Source: QHXQ01 sp036389395 (lineage in GTDB: Bacteria > Acidobacteriota > Blastocatellia > Pyrinomonadales > Pyrinomonadaceae). Taken from it: a stretch of DNA of 64,000 nt. Position 1 is the stretch's first letter; every line of letters begins with the position of its first letter. The stretch lies in the NCBI GenBank assembly GCA_036389395.1, contig DASVPY010000008.1:4894-68893 (forward strand), read 5' to 3'. This document shows positions 42,008 to 51,700 of this stretch, piece by piece. Below the pieces are notes generated by a model. That model was not told where the DNA came from. It ran no database searches and saw only the letters and a list, made by a program, of their open reading frames with translations. A program made the position numbers and the translations under genes.

Positions 42008-42451
42008 ATGCCGGAACGCAAACTATTTCCCCCTGTGCTCGCGCTCCTCCTGCAAAACCGGAGACTCGCCGGCATTATCTCTTTCACTGCCGTACTACAG
42101 GCCGGTCTGCTCCTGGCGGGGCTGCCGGGCTGGCCCTGCCCGGTGGCGCACACGCTCGGCGTGCCCTGCCCCGGCTGCGGGCTGACGCGCGCCACGGTCG
42201 CGCTCGCGCGCGGCGACTGGCAGGCGGCGCTCGCTTTGCACGCCTACGCGCCCGTCCTCGTCCTCGTGCTCGCGCTGTGCGCCGGGGCCGGGCTGCTGCC
42301 GGCGCGCCCGCGCGCGGCGCTCGTCGGCGCGGTGGCGGCGGTCGAGCGCCGGACGGGTCTCGGCGCGGCGCTGACCCTCGGCCTGGTCGTCTACTGGCTG
42401 GCGCGCCTGCTCTTCGCGCCCGCCGCCATGCTGCGCCTCGCGCGCGGATGA
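42008..42451 (+). CDS. DUF2752 membrane protein
   Basis: A 147-residue protein of the DUF2752 type, recognised by the signature CPCPVAHTLGVPCPGCGLTRATVALARGDWQAAL, in which CPGCGLTR is invariant. Three hydrophobic helices (about 17-35, 76-95, 112-130) are seen. Family members are small inner-membrane proteins of unknown function. It is followed by a 91-residue membrane protein 51 bp downstream. Confidence 0.9.
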   Translation: MPERKLFPPVLALLLQNRRLAGIISFTAVLQAGLLLAGLPGWPCPVAHTLGVPCPGCGLTRATVALARGDWQAALALHAYAPVLVLVLALCAGAGLLPARPRAALVGAVAAVERRTGLGAALTLGLVVYWLARLLFAPAAMLRLARG

Positions 42452-42502
42452 CTTCCCAACTCGAACGAACAATCACACCCCAACTGGAGGCTGAAAAACA
42501 AC

Positions 42503-42778
42503 ATGAACGTCTTTGCATTGCTGGCGATGCTGACCGGGCTGGGCAGCCTGATCATTTTCATCATCGTGCTGATCAAGCTGTTCCAGAATGAAGGCGCGCT
42601 CAAAGGCATTCTGGGCCTGATTTGCAGCATCTACACATTCATCTGGGGCTGGATGAACGCCGGCCGGCTCAACATCCGCAACCTGATGCTCATCTGGACG
42701 GCGCTGATCATCCTCGGCATCGTCCTGAACCTGCTCGGCGGCGGCATGGCCGCCATGCAGACGCCGACCACGCCCTGA
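42503..42778 (+). CDS. Small membrane protein
   Basis: A 91-residue protein with three hydrophobic segments (about 4-26, 34-48 and 60-81). The motif GALKGILGLICSIYTFIWGWMN resembles small uncharacterised membrane proteins that recur in Acidobacteriota and cyanobacteria. A GGAGG site lies 12 nt upstream. Probably co-transcribed with the DUF2752 gene. A strong hairpin with a T-rich tail ends the unit. Confidence 0.75.
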   Translation: MNVFALLAMLTGLGSLIIFIIVLIKLFQNEGALKGILGLICSIYTFIWGWMNAGRLNIRNLMLIWTALIILGIVLNLLGGGMAAMQTPTTP

Positions 42779-42802
42779 CGCCCGCACCACCGGCACCACA
42801 CA

Positions 42803-42843
42803 CGAGACGGCAGGCCCGGCGCGCCGCGGGGCTTGCCGTCTCG
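42803..42843 (+). terminator. Terminator after the DUF2752 pair
   Basis: CGAGACGGCA (42803-42812) pairs with TGCCGTCTCG (42834-42843) and the stem continues inward (GCCC/GGGC). It is followed by CGTCTTTT. It stands 24 bp past the 91-residue gene and terminates that transcript. Confidence 0.88.
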
Positions 42844-42899
42844 CGTCTTTTGTCGCCGCGGCCGCGGCGCGGTGCTAGAATGCACGCGGGCTAGGAGTC

Positions 42900-43162
42900 A
42901 TGACGACGGCGGACATCTACAAGCTCTACGCGCGACACATTAAACCGCTCCCGGTCGAAGACAGATTGCGCCTGCGCGCCGTCATGGCGCGCGAACTGGC
43001 GCGACGACCGGCGGACGCCCCCCAGCGTCCCGCAGCATCATCGAGCTGCACGGCCGCGGCCGCGACCTCCGGCACGGGCGCGACGCCCAAGAATACGTCA
43101 ACGAGCTGCGCCAAGAGTGGCGCGCCCCAGGGATACCGTTGACCGAAGAATTACTACCTTGA
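42900..43162 (+). pseudogene. Small antitoxin-like protein, frameshifted in a C-run
   Basis: The first frame (MTTADIYKLYARHIKPLPVEDRLRLRAVMARELARRPADAP) loses sense after a run of six C at 43018-43023. One additional C restores RSIIELHGRGRDLRHGRDAQEYVNELRQEW and a stop at 43160-43162, giving about 87 residues. The restored C-terminus matches the common small family with IIEL-GLG---W-G-DAQEYV--LR-EW, often next to toxin genes. No toxin follows here. An AGGAG site two bases before the start is unusually close. Homopolymer sequencing error or genuine decay are both possible. Confidence 0.75.
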
Positions 43163-43330
43163 GCGCGACCATTGGGGGCGCAGATCGCGGGCAACGCGTG
43201 TGCGCCGGTGGCACATCCTTGGTCGCAGCACGCCGCGCTCTCCCGCTTGCCAAAGCCGGCCCGGTTTGGTAAACGTCCGCTAGAAAGGCCGGTGCTCGTC
43301 CGTCGCCAGTCGCCCGAAGGGGGGAGTTTT

Positions 43331-44137
43331 ATGCCGCACAGGAAGTTGCTCAAGCTGTTGCTCGTGGGCGCGCTCGTCTGCGCCGCCGCCGCGCCCGCGC
43401 TCGCCGACACCATCCGCCTGCGCGATGGCACGGTCATCCGCGGCCAGATCATCGCCTTCAAAGATCAGCAGTTCACCGTGCTCATCGGCACGGGCACGCG
43501 CGGCCGCCGCAGCCGCATCACGCTCTTCATCGAGGACGTGGAGTCCATCGAGTTCGACGGCGCGCTCGGCGGCGGGCCGACCGGCACGGGCGCGGCCGGC
43601 ATCGGCGACGTGGTCGGCGGCGGCAACGCCGGCACGGACACAGGCGCGGACGACAACACGCCCGCCAACAACACGCGCCCCGCCCCCGTCATCTCGTCGC
43701 CCCCGGCCAACACGGGTCGCACGCAGCCGCAGCCGGCGTCGGGCGGCGCGCCCGTCTTCTTCCCCATCCGCCTGCGCGTGCGCGCCGACAGCACGAACAA
43801 CGGCTGGAACGACTCGGGGCTGATGGTGCGCCGCGGGCAGCGTCTGCGCATCACGGCGTCGGGGCGCGTCTCGCTCGGCAACGGCGTCTACGCGACGCCC
43901 ACGGGGCTGCCGCGCGTCAACGACAACGACAAGCTGATGCGCAACGAGCCGACCGGCGGCCTCATCGCCGTCATCGGCGACGACAACGACGACTTCATCT
44001 TCATCGGCGCGAACAGCGAGTTCGTCGCCCAGCGCGACGGCCGCCTCTTCCTCGGCGTCAACGAAGGCAACCTCAACGACAACGCCGGGGCCTACGACGT
44101 GACCATCGAGGCCGAGGCGCTCGCAGGGAATAGATAA
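43331..44137 (+). CDS. Secreted protein with LecA (PA-IL)-like domain
   Basis: A protein of 268 residues from the ATG at 43331, behind a GGGGGGAG site. Residues 1-25 are a signal peptide (LADTI cleavage region). A first domain (about 26-80, TIRLRDGTVIRGQIIAFKDQQFTVLIG) is the small beta domain seen before secreted binding modules. After a Gly/Asn/Pro linker (80-140), the C-terminal domain (about 145-260) reads FFPIRLRVRADSTNNGWNDSGLMVRRGQRLRITASGRVSLG ... LIAVIGDDNDDFIFIGANSEFVAQRDGRLFLGVNEGNLNDNAGAYDVTI. That pattern matches the galactose-binding LecA (PA-IL) fold, including the NDN end. A surface carbohydrate-binding role is inferred. Confidence 0.85.
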   Translation: MPHRKLLKLLLVGALVCAAAAPALADTIRLRDGTVIRGQIIAFKDQQFTVLIGTGTRGRRSRITLFIEDVESIEFDGALGGGPTGTGAAGIGDVVGGGNAGTDTGADDNTPANNTRPAPVISSPPANTGRTQPQPASGGAPVFFPIRLRVRADSTNNGWNDSGLMVRRGQRLRITASGRVSLGNGVYATPTGLPRVNDNDKLMRNEPTGGLIAVIGDDNDDFIFIGANSEFVAQRDGRLFLGVNEGNLNDNAGAYDVTIEAEALAGNR

Positions 44138-44143
44138 ACCGAA

Positions 44144-44217
44144 GTTCAAAGTTCAAGGTTCGACGTTCAAGGTTCGGCGGCTAGCCAACCTTGAACGTCG
44201 AACCTTGAACTTTGAAC
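44144..44217. repeat. 31-bp perfect hairpin of TTGAACC units
   Basis: Arms 44144-44174 and 44187-44217 are perfectly complementary over 31 bp with a 12-nt loop. The arms consist of GTTCAAG/CTTGAAC heptamers, as at 19.7 and 45.6 kb. It lies between the LecA-like gene and the third VWA gene, both on the plus strand. Confidence 0.95.
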
Positions 44218-44350
44218 GCTGCCCGCCTTTTGCATCCAAACGCGCGCCCCCCGCATCCTATTCTTGACCACGTTTAGGGTACGCCGTATATTTCAATCGC
44301 TGACGCACGCGTGTGCCCGCCCGGTAAAAATTTTAGAGGTTGATCGCGCC

Positions 44351-45577
44351 ATGAGAAGTGTCTTCGTCCGCCGCCTACAGGCCCTCACGGTCGCCTGGGT
44401 CATCGTGCTCGGCGCGCTCGCGCCGGGCCGGCTGCCGGTCGCCGCGCAGTCGCGCCGCCAGCCGCCGACCGCCCCGCAGAAGAAGAACCAGCGCCCCGGC
44501 GACCAGCAGCCGCAGACCGACGAGCAACAGCAGCCGCTGCCGCCCGACATCTTCAACAAGCCGACCGAGGGCGAGATCGTCAAGGTCGCCGCCAACCTCG
44601 TCAACGTCGAGGCCACGGTCGTCAACAAGAAGACCAAGCAGCTCATGACGGGGCTGACCAAGGCGAACTTCGCCATCTTCGAGGACGGCGTCCGGCAGGA
44701 GATCACCAACTTCAACACGCCCGAGGCCAAACTGAACGTCGCCGTCGTCGTCGAGTTCAGCAAGATTTCCGAAATCCTCGGCTTCTACGGCAGCAGCGGC
44801 TTCGACGACGGCCGGCGCGAGGTCATCATCCCCGCCATGATGTTCATGCGCGACGCCGTCAGCCGCGGCGACTACATCTCCTGCGTCGCCTATGACATGC
44901 GCGCGACGCCGCTGACCGACTTCACCAACGACCCGGCGCGCGTCAACCAAGTCATCAACCTGCTCGCGCGCAACCACCCGGCGTTCCGCGAGACGAACCT
45001 GTTCGACGCGCTCAAGCTGACGCTCGTCGGCGGCCGGGGCGACTCCGTCGTGCTCGAAGACGCGAAGGAGGGAACGACCGAGTACGCTGGCCTCGTCAGC
45101 GTCGAAGGCCGCCGCCGCGCCGTCTTCCTGATCTCGTCGGGCCTCGACACGTTCTCGAAGATCAACTACGACCAGGCGCGCAAGATCGCGCAGAACGCCG
45201 GCATCCCGATCTACATCATCGGCACGGGCAACCTCTTCTTCAAGAAGTACGCCGACCGGCTCGGCGCGACCGACTCGCTCGACGGCTTTCCGGGCCGCAT
45301 GACGCTCTACCAGGCGCAGAACACGCTCCAGACCTTCGCCAAGGAGACGGGCGGGATGTACATCCCCGTGACCTTCGAGGGCGAACTCGGCTCGGCGCTC
45401 AGCTCGATCAACGCGCTCATGCGCAACCAGTACAGCCTCGGCTACAACCCCGGCGACAAGCGCGACGGCAAGCAGCACAAGATCGTCGTCAAGGTGGACG
45501 TGGACGGCGACGGCCAGTTCGACGACGCCGTCTACGACGTGCAACACCGCCGCTTCTACAACGCGCCGAAAGGGTAA
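44351..45577 (+). CDS. Secreted VWA-like protein with degenerate MIDAS
   Basis: A protein of 408 residues from the ATG at 44351. An export signal covers about residues 1-34 (VAAQ cleavage region), followed by a Gln/Pro-rich linker and a VWA domain of the acidobacterial VWFA-related type (KVAANLVNVEATVVNKKTKQLMTGLTKANFAIFEDGVRQEI ... MRNQYSLGYNP). In place of the MIDAS DxSxS it has VVVEFSKIS, so the metal site is probably lost, unlike the two paralogues at the start of the window. It is presumably a structural or protein-binding module. It ends directly before a long repeat. Confidence 0.88.
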   Translation: MRSVFVRRLQALTVAWVIVLGALAPGRLPVAAQSRRQPPTAPQKKNQRPGDQQPQTDEQQQPLPPDIFNKPTEGEIVKVAANLVNVEATVVNKKTKQLMTGLTKANFAIFEDGVRQEITNFNTPEAKLNVAVVVEFSKISEILGFYGSSGFDDGRREVIIPAMMFMRDAVSRGDYISCVAYDMRATPLTDFTNDPARVNQVINLLARNHPAFRETNLFDALKLTLVGGRGDSVVLEDAKEGTTEYAGLVSVEGRRRAVFLISSGLDTFSKINYDQARKIAQNAGIPIYIIGTGNLFFKKYADRLGATDSLDGFPGRMTLYQAQNTLQTFAKETGGMYIPVTFEGELGSALSSINALMRNQYSLGYNPGDKRDGKQHKIVVKVDVDGDGQFDDAVYDVQHRRFYNAPKG

Positions 45578-45579
45578 AG

Positions 45580-45735
45580 CAGAAGGCAGGAGTCAGAAGC
45601 CAGGAGTCAGTAGAAAAAGTTCAAGGTTCAAAGTTAAAGGTTCAAGGTTAGGTGCGTGCTAAACCTTGAACCTTTAACTTTGAACCTTGAACTTTTTCTT
45701 TCGGCTCCTGACTCCTGTCTTCTGTCTTCTGTCTT
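45580..45735. repeat. Nested hairpin: 38-bp TTGAACC stem inside CAGAAGC arms
   Basis: The inner arms 45612-45649 and 45662-45699 are perfectly complementary over 38 bp. The outer flanks carry CAGGAGT/CAGAAGC units on the left (45581-45610) and CTGACTC/CTGTCTT units on the right (45703-45735). Two word families are combined in one structure. It sits between two convergent genes. Confidence 0.95.
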
Positions 45736-47076
45736 CTATGCTCCGTACAGTCGGAGGCGGAACTCGTCGTTGTTGGCGATGGTGTCGGGGCGGCGGCCGG
45801 AGAAGAGGCGGGCGTGGCGCAGGAGCATGGGCAGCCCGCCGCGCGCGAGCGCCAGACCGTAGGCGGGGCTGGCGAAGAGCGCGGCGGTCTGCGGGTTGAG
45901 CCGCTGGGGCACGCCGTAGCGGATGGCGCGCTGGGCGGCCGGCATGAAGCCGAGCGTGCGGCGCGGGTTCGCGATCTCGATGGACTGGTCGAAGACGTGC
46001 AGGCGCGTCGCCGGCTCGCGCAGCGCGAGGTCGCGGTGGACGAGCGCGTTGGCGACGGCCTCGCCGACGGCGTCGCGCTGGTAGTTGGCGCGCGCCGCGA
46101 CGGGCGCGTCGGCGTCCGCGGCTTCGGCCTGCCGGCGCGGCGGGCGCGCGGCGTCCCACAGATCGCAGTAGCGCCGCACGAAGCGCAGCGCCGCCTCGTA
46201 GAGCGTGTGCAGGTTGCCCGTGAGCTGGACGCGCTCGACGACGGGCGCTTGCGTGTTGTCGCCCGCGTAGCGGACGGCCGTGACGGCGGCGCGCGGCAGC
46301 AGCGCCGCGACGCGCTCGTTGCGCCCGAACAGCAACAGCCCCGCGACGGTCGGCACGAACTCGCCCATCTGGCCCGCGGCCAAGAGCAGGTCGCGCTTCA
46401 ACACCTCGCCGGTCGGGTAGCCGCTCGTGGTCTGCTCGTCGAAGGCGTCGCCCGCGAACTCGCGCACGAAGCTCCACAGGTGCGCCTCGTCTATGTCGGC
46501 CTCGGTCGCGCCCGCGACCGCCACGTTCTCGTAGCGCAGCGGGCGCGCCTCGTCCAACAACTCGGAGAGTTCTTCGCGCGACGCCTCGCGCTTCTCCGCG
46601 CCGACGCGGATGAAGTAGCGCCCGTCGCGCGTCTGGTAGGGCCGGCGCTTGCCCTCGACTTCGAGCGCGACGACGCGGCGGCCGTTGTCGAACGCGATCA
46701 GATCGATGTAAGGCACGAGCGGCGGCACGACCTGCTCGCGGCACAGGCGCACCAACTCCTCGCGCACGCCCTCGGCGTCGTCCACGCCCTCGATGCGCAG
46801 TTGATCGTTGACGCCGAAGATGATCGTGCCGCCGCCGGTGTTGGCGAGCGCGCACACCTCCTGCGCGATCTTCTCCAGGTTCGAGAGCTTGACCTTGAGT
46901 TCGAGGTAGGTGTCTTCGCCGCCGCGGACGAGCCGGAGCAGCTCTGTGCGCGAGGTCTGGGGCGCGGGCAGGTTGTAGACGTACTCTTGGAAGGAGCGTT
47001 CCGTCGAGGGTTCGTGCCGCTGGTTGCTGCGAAACTTTCTGCGCGCCATTTTTGTCAGGACGGGGCCGCTCGCCAT
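45736..47076 (-). CDS. AlbA_2-domain (Schlafen-like) protein
   Basis: A protein of up to 446 residues; an ATG nine codons in (47049) is an alternative start. The N-terminal AlbA_2 domain (about 55-190) has the typical ELKVKLSNLEKIAQEVCALANTGGGTIIFGVND and the YIRVGAEKREASREELSELL ending. The C-terminal part (about 230-446) resembles the ATPase-associated wing-like region of divergent 'ATP-binding' AlbA_2 proteins (RDAVGEAVANALVHRDLALREPATRLHVFDQSIEIANPRR). Such proteins act in stress, DNA repair or phage responses; none is well characterised. It is monocistronic. The assignment of the C-terminal ATPase fold is moderate. Confidence 0.85.
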   Translation of the reverse strand: MASGPVLTKMARRKFRSNQRHEPSTERSFQEYVYNLPAPQTSRTELLRLVRGGEDTYLELKVKLSNLEKIAQEVCALANTGGGTIIFGVNDQLRIEGVDDAEGVREELVRLCREQVVPPLVPYIDLIAFDNGRRVVALEVEGKRRPYQTRDGRYFIRVGAEKREASREELSELLDEARPLRYENVAVAGATEADIDEAHLWSFVREFAGDAFDEQTTSGYPTGEVLKRDLLLAAGQMGEFVPTVAGLLLFGRNERVAALLPRAAVTAVRYAGDNTQAPVVERVQLTGNLHTLYEAALRFVRRYCDLWDAARPPRRQAEAADADAPVAARANYQRDAVGEAVANALVHRDLALREPATRLHVFDQSIEIANPRRTLGFMPAAQRAIRYGVPQRLNPQTAALFASPAYGLALARGGLPMLLRHARLFSGRRPDTIANNDEFRLRLYGA

Positions 47077-47198
47077 GCCCGCCCGGATGCGCGCAAACGA
47101 GAACGCGCACCGCTGGATTCAAATTCTCAAGACCGACCGCGCGAGTATAACACACCCTGCCGCCGCGTCTTCGGTCGGTTGGGTGTGGCGCGCGGCCG

Positions 47199-47264
47199 GG
47201 TTAACACAGAGGGCACAGTTAAAGACTCTGTGTACTCTGTGGATACTCTGTGTACTCTGTGTTG
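47199..47264. repeat. Short CACAGAG-family inverted repeat
   Basis: ACACAGAGGGCACAG (47203-47217) faces CTCTGTG units (47225-47262), of which the right side has four. It stands upstream of the AlbA_2 gene on the minus strand and past the stop of the lipoprotein gene. Confidence 0.8.
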
Positions 47265-47301
47265 AGTTGATTGTTAGCGAGAGACACCCACGAGATACCA
47301 A

Positions 47302-48033
47302 TCAACGATGTGGCTTGGGCGGCGGCGTGGGCGCGGGCGACGGCGTGCGGCCGGGGAATTCCAGGTGCGGGTAATCTTCCGGGTTGAACGCGTAGATTCT
47401 GTAGAAGAGTGTGAACTGGCCGGCGTGCGGGTCTGAGCCGACTGCCTGCGTCTCGGACGGGCGGGGATCGAGTTGGAACAGCGCGTCGCCCTTGAGCCAG
47501 TATTGGCCGTCGCCGTCGCCCCCGCCCGCGTGCAACGCGCGCAACTCCGGCGTGTGATAGACGAAGCGACCGGGCGTCCAGCCGTCGGCGGCGAGCGCGG
47601 CCCGCGTGCGCTGTTGCAACGCGTCCACCTGCGCCCACGTCCAGTCCGAAGGCGTGGCGTAGATGTCGATCTTCTCCACGCGCGAGTCGTCCTTGCGCGT
47701 CGTCAGCCAGTAGTGGCGGCAGCCCGCGAGGCGCAGCCCCGTGCCGGCCAGTTCGAGATCGAAGACGGCCTGCGCCGAGGTCTGCACCGCGCCGCCCGGA
47801 AAACTAAAACCTCGCGGCAGCTTGAGCGTCGAACGCCGCGCCACCTCTTCGAGCGGCAGACCGACGTTGGCGACGAGCGTGCCCTCGGACTTCCCCGTGC
47901 GCTGGTAATAAGCCTCGCGCAAGATGTCGCAGCCGCTGAGCGCACAGAGGAGCAGGCAGACGCACGACGATGAAGAGAGCAGACGACAAAGGTCTCGGCT
48001 TCGTCCGCCTGCTCCTCTGTCGTCTGCGCTCTT
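47302..48033 (-). CDS. Putative lipoprotein
   Basis: A protein of 243 residues from the ATG at 48033. The N-terminus has a Cys-containing hydrophobic region with the lipobox-like LSGC (CVCLLLCALSGCDIL). The mature part contains RLAGCRHYWLTTRKDDSRVEKIDIYATPSDWTWAQVDALQQRTRAALAADGW and FYRIYAFNPEDYPHLEFPG, followed by a Pro-rich tail. I recognise no family. The start codon region lies inside a long palindromic structure (see 47945-48044), so translation may be affected by folding. Confidence 0.65.
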   Translation of the reverse strand, partial: KSADDRGAGGRSRDLCRLLSSSSCVCLLLCALSGCDILREAYYQRTGKSEGTLVANVGLPLEEVARRSTLKLPRGFSFPGGAVQTSAQAVFDLELAGTGLRLAGCRHYWLTTRKDDSRVEKIDIYATPSDWTWAQVDALQQRTRAALAADGWTPGRFVYHTPELRALHAGGGDGDGQYWLKGDALFQLDPRPSETQAVGSDPHAGQFTLFYRIYAFNPEDYPHLEFPGRTPSPAPTPPPKPHR

Positions 48034-48044
48034 CATCGTCGTGC
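47945..48044. repeat. Interleaved inverted repeats (pseudoknot-like order)
   Basis: Two different inverted repeats are interleaved: A (47945-47957) with A' (48007-48019), 13 bp perfect, and B (47962-47987) with B' (48019-48044), 25 of 26 matching. The order A-B-A'-B' is pseudoknot-like. Both strands encode similar short peptides here. Confidence 0.85.
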
Positions 48045-48168
48045 GCCCGCGCCGGGCGACGCGGGCGCGGGCGGCAGCCATACTATACGGCCGCCCGCCG
48101 CGAAGTCTACGGGTGCGTCTTCCGCGCGCGCCGCCGCGCGGCTATACTCCGGCGGTAGCGCGCACGCC

Positions 48169-48678
48169 ATGTCGCAGACGCACATCTACGTCGGCTTAGG
48201 CTCGAACCTCGGCGACCGCGCCGGCTACCTACTGCTCGGCGTGCGCGGGCTGCTCGCCGCCGGTCTCTGCGTCACGCGCCTCTCCGCGATCTACGAGACC
48301 GAGCCGGTGGACGTGACCGACCAACCGCCCTTCCTCAACATGGTCGCGGAACTCAGCGGCGCGACGCCCTTCTCCCCCGAACAACTACTCGCGCGCCTGC
48401 TCCGCATCGAGCACGCCCTGGGCCGCCGCCGCGACGTGCCGCGGGGGCCGCGCACGATTGATCTCGACCTGCTGCTCTACCGAGACGTGCAACAGCAGTC
48501 CGATCTGTTGACGCTGCCACACCCGCGCCTCCACCTGCGCCGCTTCGTCCTCACCCCGCTCGCCGAACTCGCGCCCGGCGGCGAGCACCCAACGCTTAAA
48601 CAGACCTTCGAGCAACTGCTCTCTGCCGTCGCAGACCGGGCGCACGTCCGCCTGTGGCGACCGGGCGACCGCGCCTGA
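48169..48678 (+). CDS. folK: Hydroxymethyldihydropterin pyrophosphokinase (HPPK)
   Basis: A 169-residue protein with all FolK hallmarks: YVGLGSNLGDRAGYL near the start, SAIYETEPVDVTDQPPFLNMVAEL, and the catalytic block GPRTIDLDLLLYRD followed by LPHPRLHLRRFVLTPLAELAP. It transfers pyrophosphate from ATP to 6-hydroxymethyl-dihydropterin in folate synthesis. Length and motifs are standard. Other folate genes are not in the window. It stands alone on the plus strand, shortly after the interleaved palindrome. Confidence 0.97.
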   Translation: MSQTHIYVGLGSNLGDRAGYLLLGVRGLLAAGLCVTRLSAIYETEPVDVTDQPPFLNMVAELSGATPFSPEQLLARLLRIEHALGRRRDVPRGPRTIDLDLLLYRDVQQQSDLLTLPHPRLHLRRFVLTPLAELAPGGEHPTLKQTFEQLLSAVADRAHVRLWRPGDRA

Positions 48679-48744
48679 GTTTCATCGCGCCGGCGGTCGT
48701 GCGTTAATGAGTCGGGGCGCGGCCGCTCTTTGCGGCGGACAACG

Positions 48745-51700
48745 TCAGGGCAGCGGTAAATCTTTCTTATCTTTTCCTTTCTCTTTGCCGGGTGACAGGG
48801 GTTTCACTGAACCGTCGGCCACGTTAAGCTCGACCGCCCCCTGCGGGCCGGCGGCGACTAGCTTACTGCCGTCGTGGCTGAATCTCAGCGACGTGGCGTG
48901 GAAGGATATGCTGAAACGTCTGACCAGTTTGAGTTCCAATACGGTAAATAACAGCACGCGGTTCGCCCCACCCGCCGCCAATATCTTCCCATCCGGGCTG
49001 AAGAGCAGTGTGTTTATTGGAGTGAGTTGCAGGTCTTGCGCGACCACTTGCCCCGACTTCACGTCCGTCAAGACCACGGTGTAGCCATCGGGTGTGCTGG
49101 CGGCGAGCCGCCCGTCCGGGCTGAACGCGCCCACCCGCGTGACCGTAGGCGTCTGCGGCTTGAGCGGCTCAGACTTCGCCGACTCGCTCGGCGGCGCTGC
49201 CTGTTCCGTCTTAGTCCCCTGCCGGAGTGTTTGCAACCGCCTGCGGGCCAGGGCGGCAAACGTCCCTTGCGGGTACTTGTCCAAGAAGGCTTGATAGTCT
49301 TCGGGATCGTTGCTGTTTCTGATCGACTCCCAGAAAGTCAACTCGGAGGCCGGGTCGGCCGCGCCCCTTGTGATGTTTTGGTTGCCCGTGCCCGGCGCGG
49401 TGTTCTGGTTGCCCCCGGTCATTGCATCGGCCCGCGCCGTTTTCGGGGCCGCGGGCACGAGGTTGCGGGTCAGCGTGGCGGAAGAAGTCTCTTGCCCTGA
49501 AGGCAAACTCGAAAAGCTGAAGTACAACTGGTTCGCGCCCCGGCGGATGAGCACGACCGTGCCGTTGTCCACGCAACCGGGCGGGTTGTAGGTGATCTTC
49601 TCTTTGAAGTTGAAGACGTTCGGCCGCCGGCCCGTCAAAGTCCAGTAGCCGCCGCAGCCGAGCGACGGGTAGTCAATCTTGTACGCGCCGTTGCTGACGG
49701 TGAGCTTGACCGTCCAGTACGAGTCGTTGTTGTACTGGTGCGCCGTCCCGCCCCACACGCCTTTCAGCGCGGCGGGATCGTCGAGCGCCGGTGTGGGCGT
49801 CGGTTTCGGCGTCGGCGTCGGCGTCGGGTTGGCGGCGACGAGCGGCACTTCGGCGAGCAGGCGCTGCACGGTGGCTTCCAGCGTGGCGCGATCCTGTGAC
49901 CCGACGAACTGCTGGCGGAAGCGGCCTTCGCTGTCAATCGCGTAAGTCACGGGCCGGCTCGTGCCCAGCCTGAGTTCCGCGGGCACATCAGCGTCGTCTA
50001 TCCGCAGCAGCCCGTAATTCGGCTTCATCCCTTGTTGCGCCGCGAGAGCCTCCGCCGTATCGCCCGTGATGACGCCGACGACCGCCAGGCCGCGCGCTTG
50101 GTAGTCGCGGTTGAGCGCATTTAACTTGGCCGTCTGCGCAACACAGTCGGCGCACGAGGCCGCCCAGAAGTTCAGCAGCACGACGCGGCCGCGCAGGCGG
50201 CTCAGGCTGTAGGGCTGGCCGGTGAGCGTCAGCAGGTTGAGATCGGGGATGGACTCGAAGGAGGCGTTGGTGGCGACGGGGCCGCCGTCTGTGCCGAGCG
50301 GGGTCGGGGTTGCTTTGGCGGTCGCGTCCTCCGTGGGCGGCTTGTTGGCGTTGTCCGACGCGCGCGGGGTGAGCGCGCGCAAGGCCACGGTCAGGCCGGC
50401 GACGAGCGCGAGGGTGAGGGCGAGGCGCGCGCCGGTGCGGAGACCGAAGGGCGGCAGACCGCGCTGGTAGAAGAGGGCGCGGAGGCGGCCCGGCAGCACG
50501 AAGTCGAGCGGCGAAGTCTTGGCCGTTTCGAGGAAGCGCAGGAGCGTGTAGTCGCGCAGGGCGAGGCTGCGGGGCAGGCGTTTCATCAGCCGCAGCAGTT
50601 GTTGCAGGTGTTTGCGCGTGCGGCTGTGAAGCCAGCGTTGGGCGAAGAGGTTGAGGCGGTACTCGTCCTGGGCGAAGGTCTGCGGCGGCGCGGGGTGCTG
50701 TTCCAACGCGGCGACGAGGGCGGCGCGCACGCCGCGCTCGCGCGCCGGTTCGAGCGCGCGGATGAGATGCCAGCGCAATTCGTCGGGCAGCGCGCCGCGG
50801 CGCAGCCAGGGCAGGCGGACGAGCTTGAGCAGGTTCTCTTCCGTCAGCAGCCCGCGCGGCATACAGTCGAGCGTGGCCAGGTACAAGGTCAAGTCCCACT
50901 GCAACTCGGGGTAGACGGCCGCGGCGCAGAGCCACTGGAAGACTTCGGGGCCGAGCGTGCGGCGTAAGACTTCGATCTGCGCCGCGGCGTCGGCGTCGGC
51001 GTCGAGGCGCGGCAGGGCGGCGAGCGCGGACTGTTCGGCCGGCGGCGCGTATGGATCGGGCGCGGCGGCCTCGAACAGATCGACGAGCGCGCGCAGGCTG
51101 TTCATGGTCGCCGGCAGGACGAGGAAGAGTTGCGCCAACGCCTGCTCGCGCACGCCCCAGCGGGCCGGACTCTCCGGCGTCAGCACGGCGCGCTCGGGCC
51201 AGTGCGCGAAGACGCTCGTCCAGTCCTCCGGCTGCCCCGTGACGGGATCGAGCAGCTCGTCGCCGCTGCCGAAGACGAGCAGCCGGTGGCCGCCGTACTT
51301 GTTCTCCAACTCAAACAGGTGCACGCTCTGCCCGCCCTCCTGCTCGTCGTAGCAGACGCGCGGGTCGCCGTCGTAGAAGTAGCGCGTGGCGTGCAGCCCT
51401 TCGGCTTCGAGGGCGCGCGCCTGCTCGTCGAAGAGCCGCGCCTGGTGATCGCGGTAAGAGGCGCGCTCGATGAGCACGATGTATTCGGGCACGCGGCTGG
51501 CGGGGCGGAAGCGGAAGACGGGGAAGCCGAGCGCGTCTATCGTCGCGGCGATGGTCGCCTCAACGTCCAAGTGGAAGTGCTCGGCGACCTGGCGGCGGCG
51601 CAGTAAGCGCGCCGCGTTGTAAAACTGCTCGGAGTCGAACAGCTTCGGCGCGCCGCCCTCGACGCGCACGGGCCAGGCGTAAGGCGGCGTCTTCTCGCGC

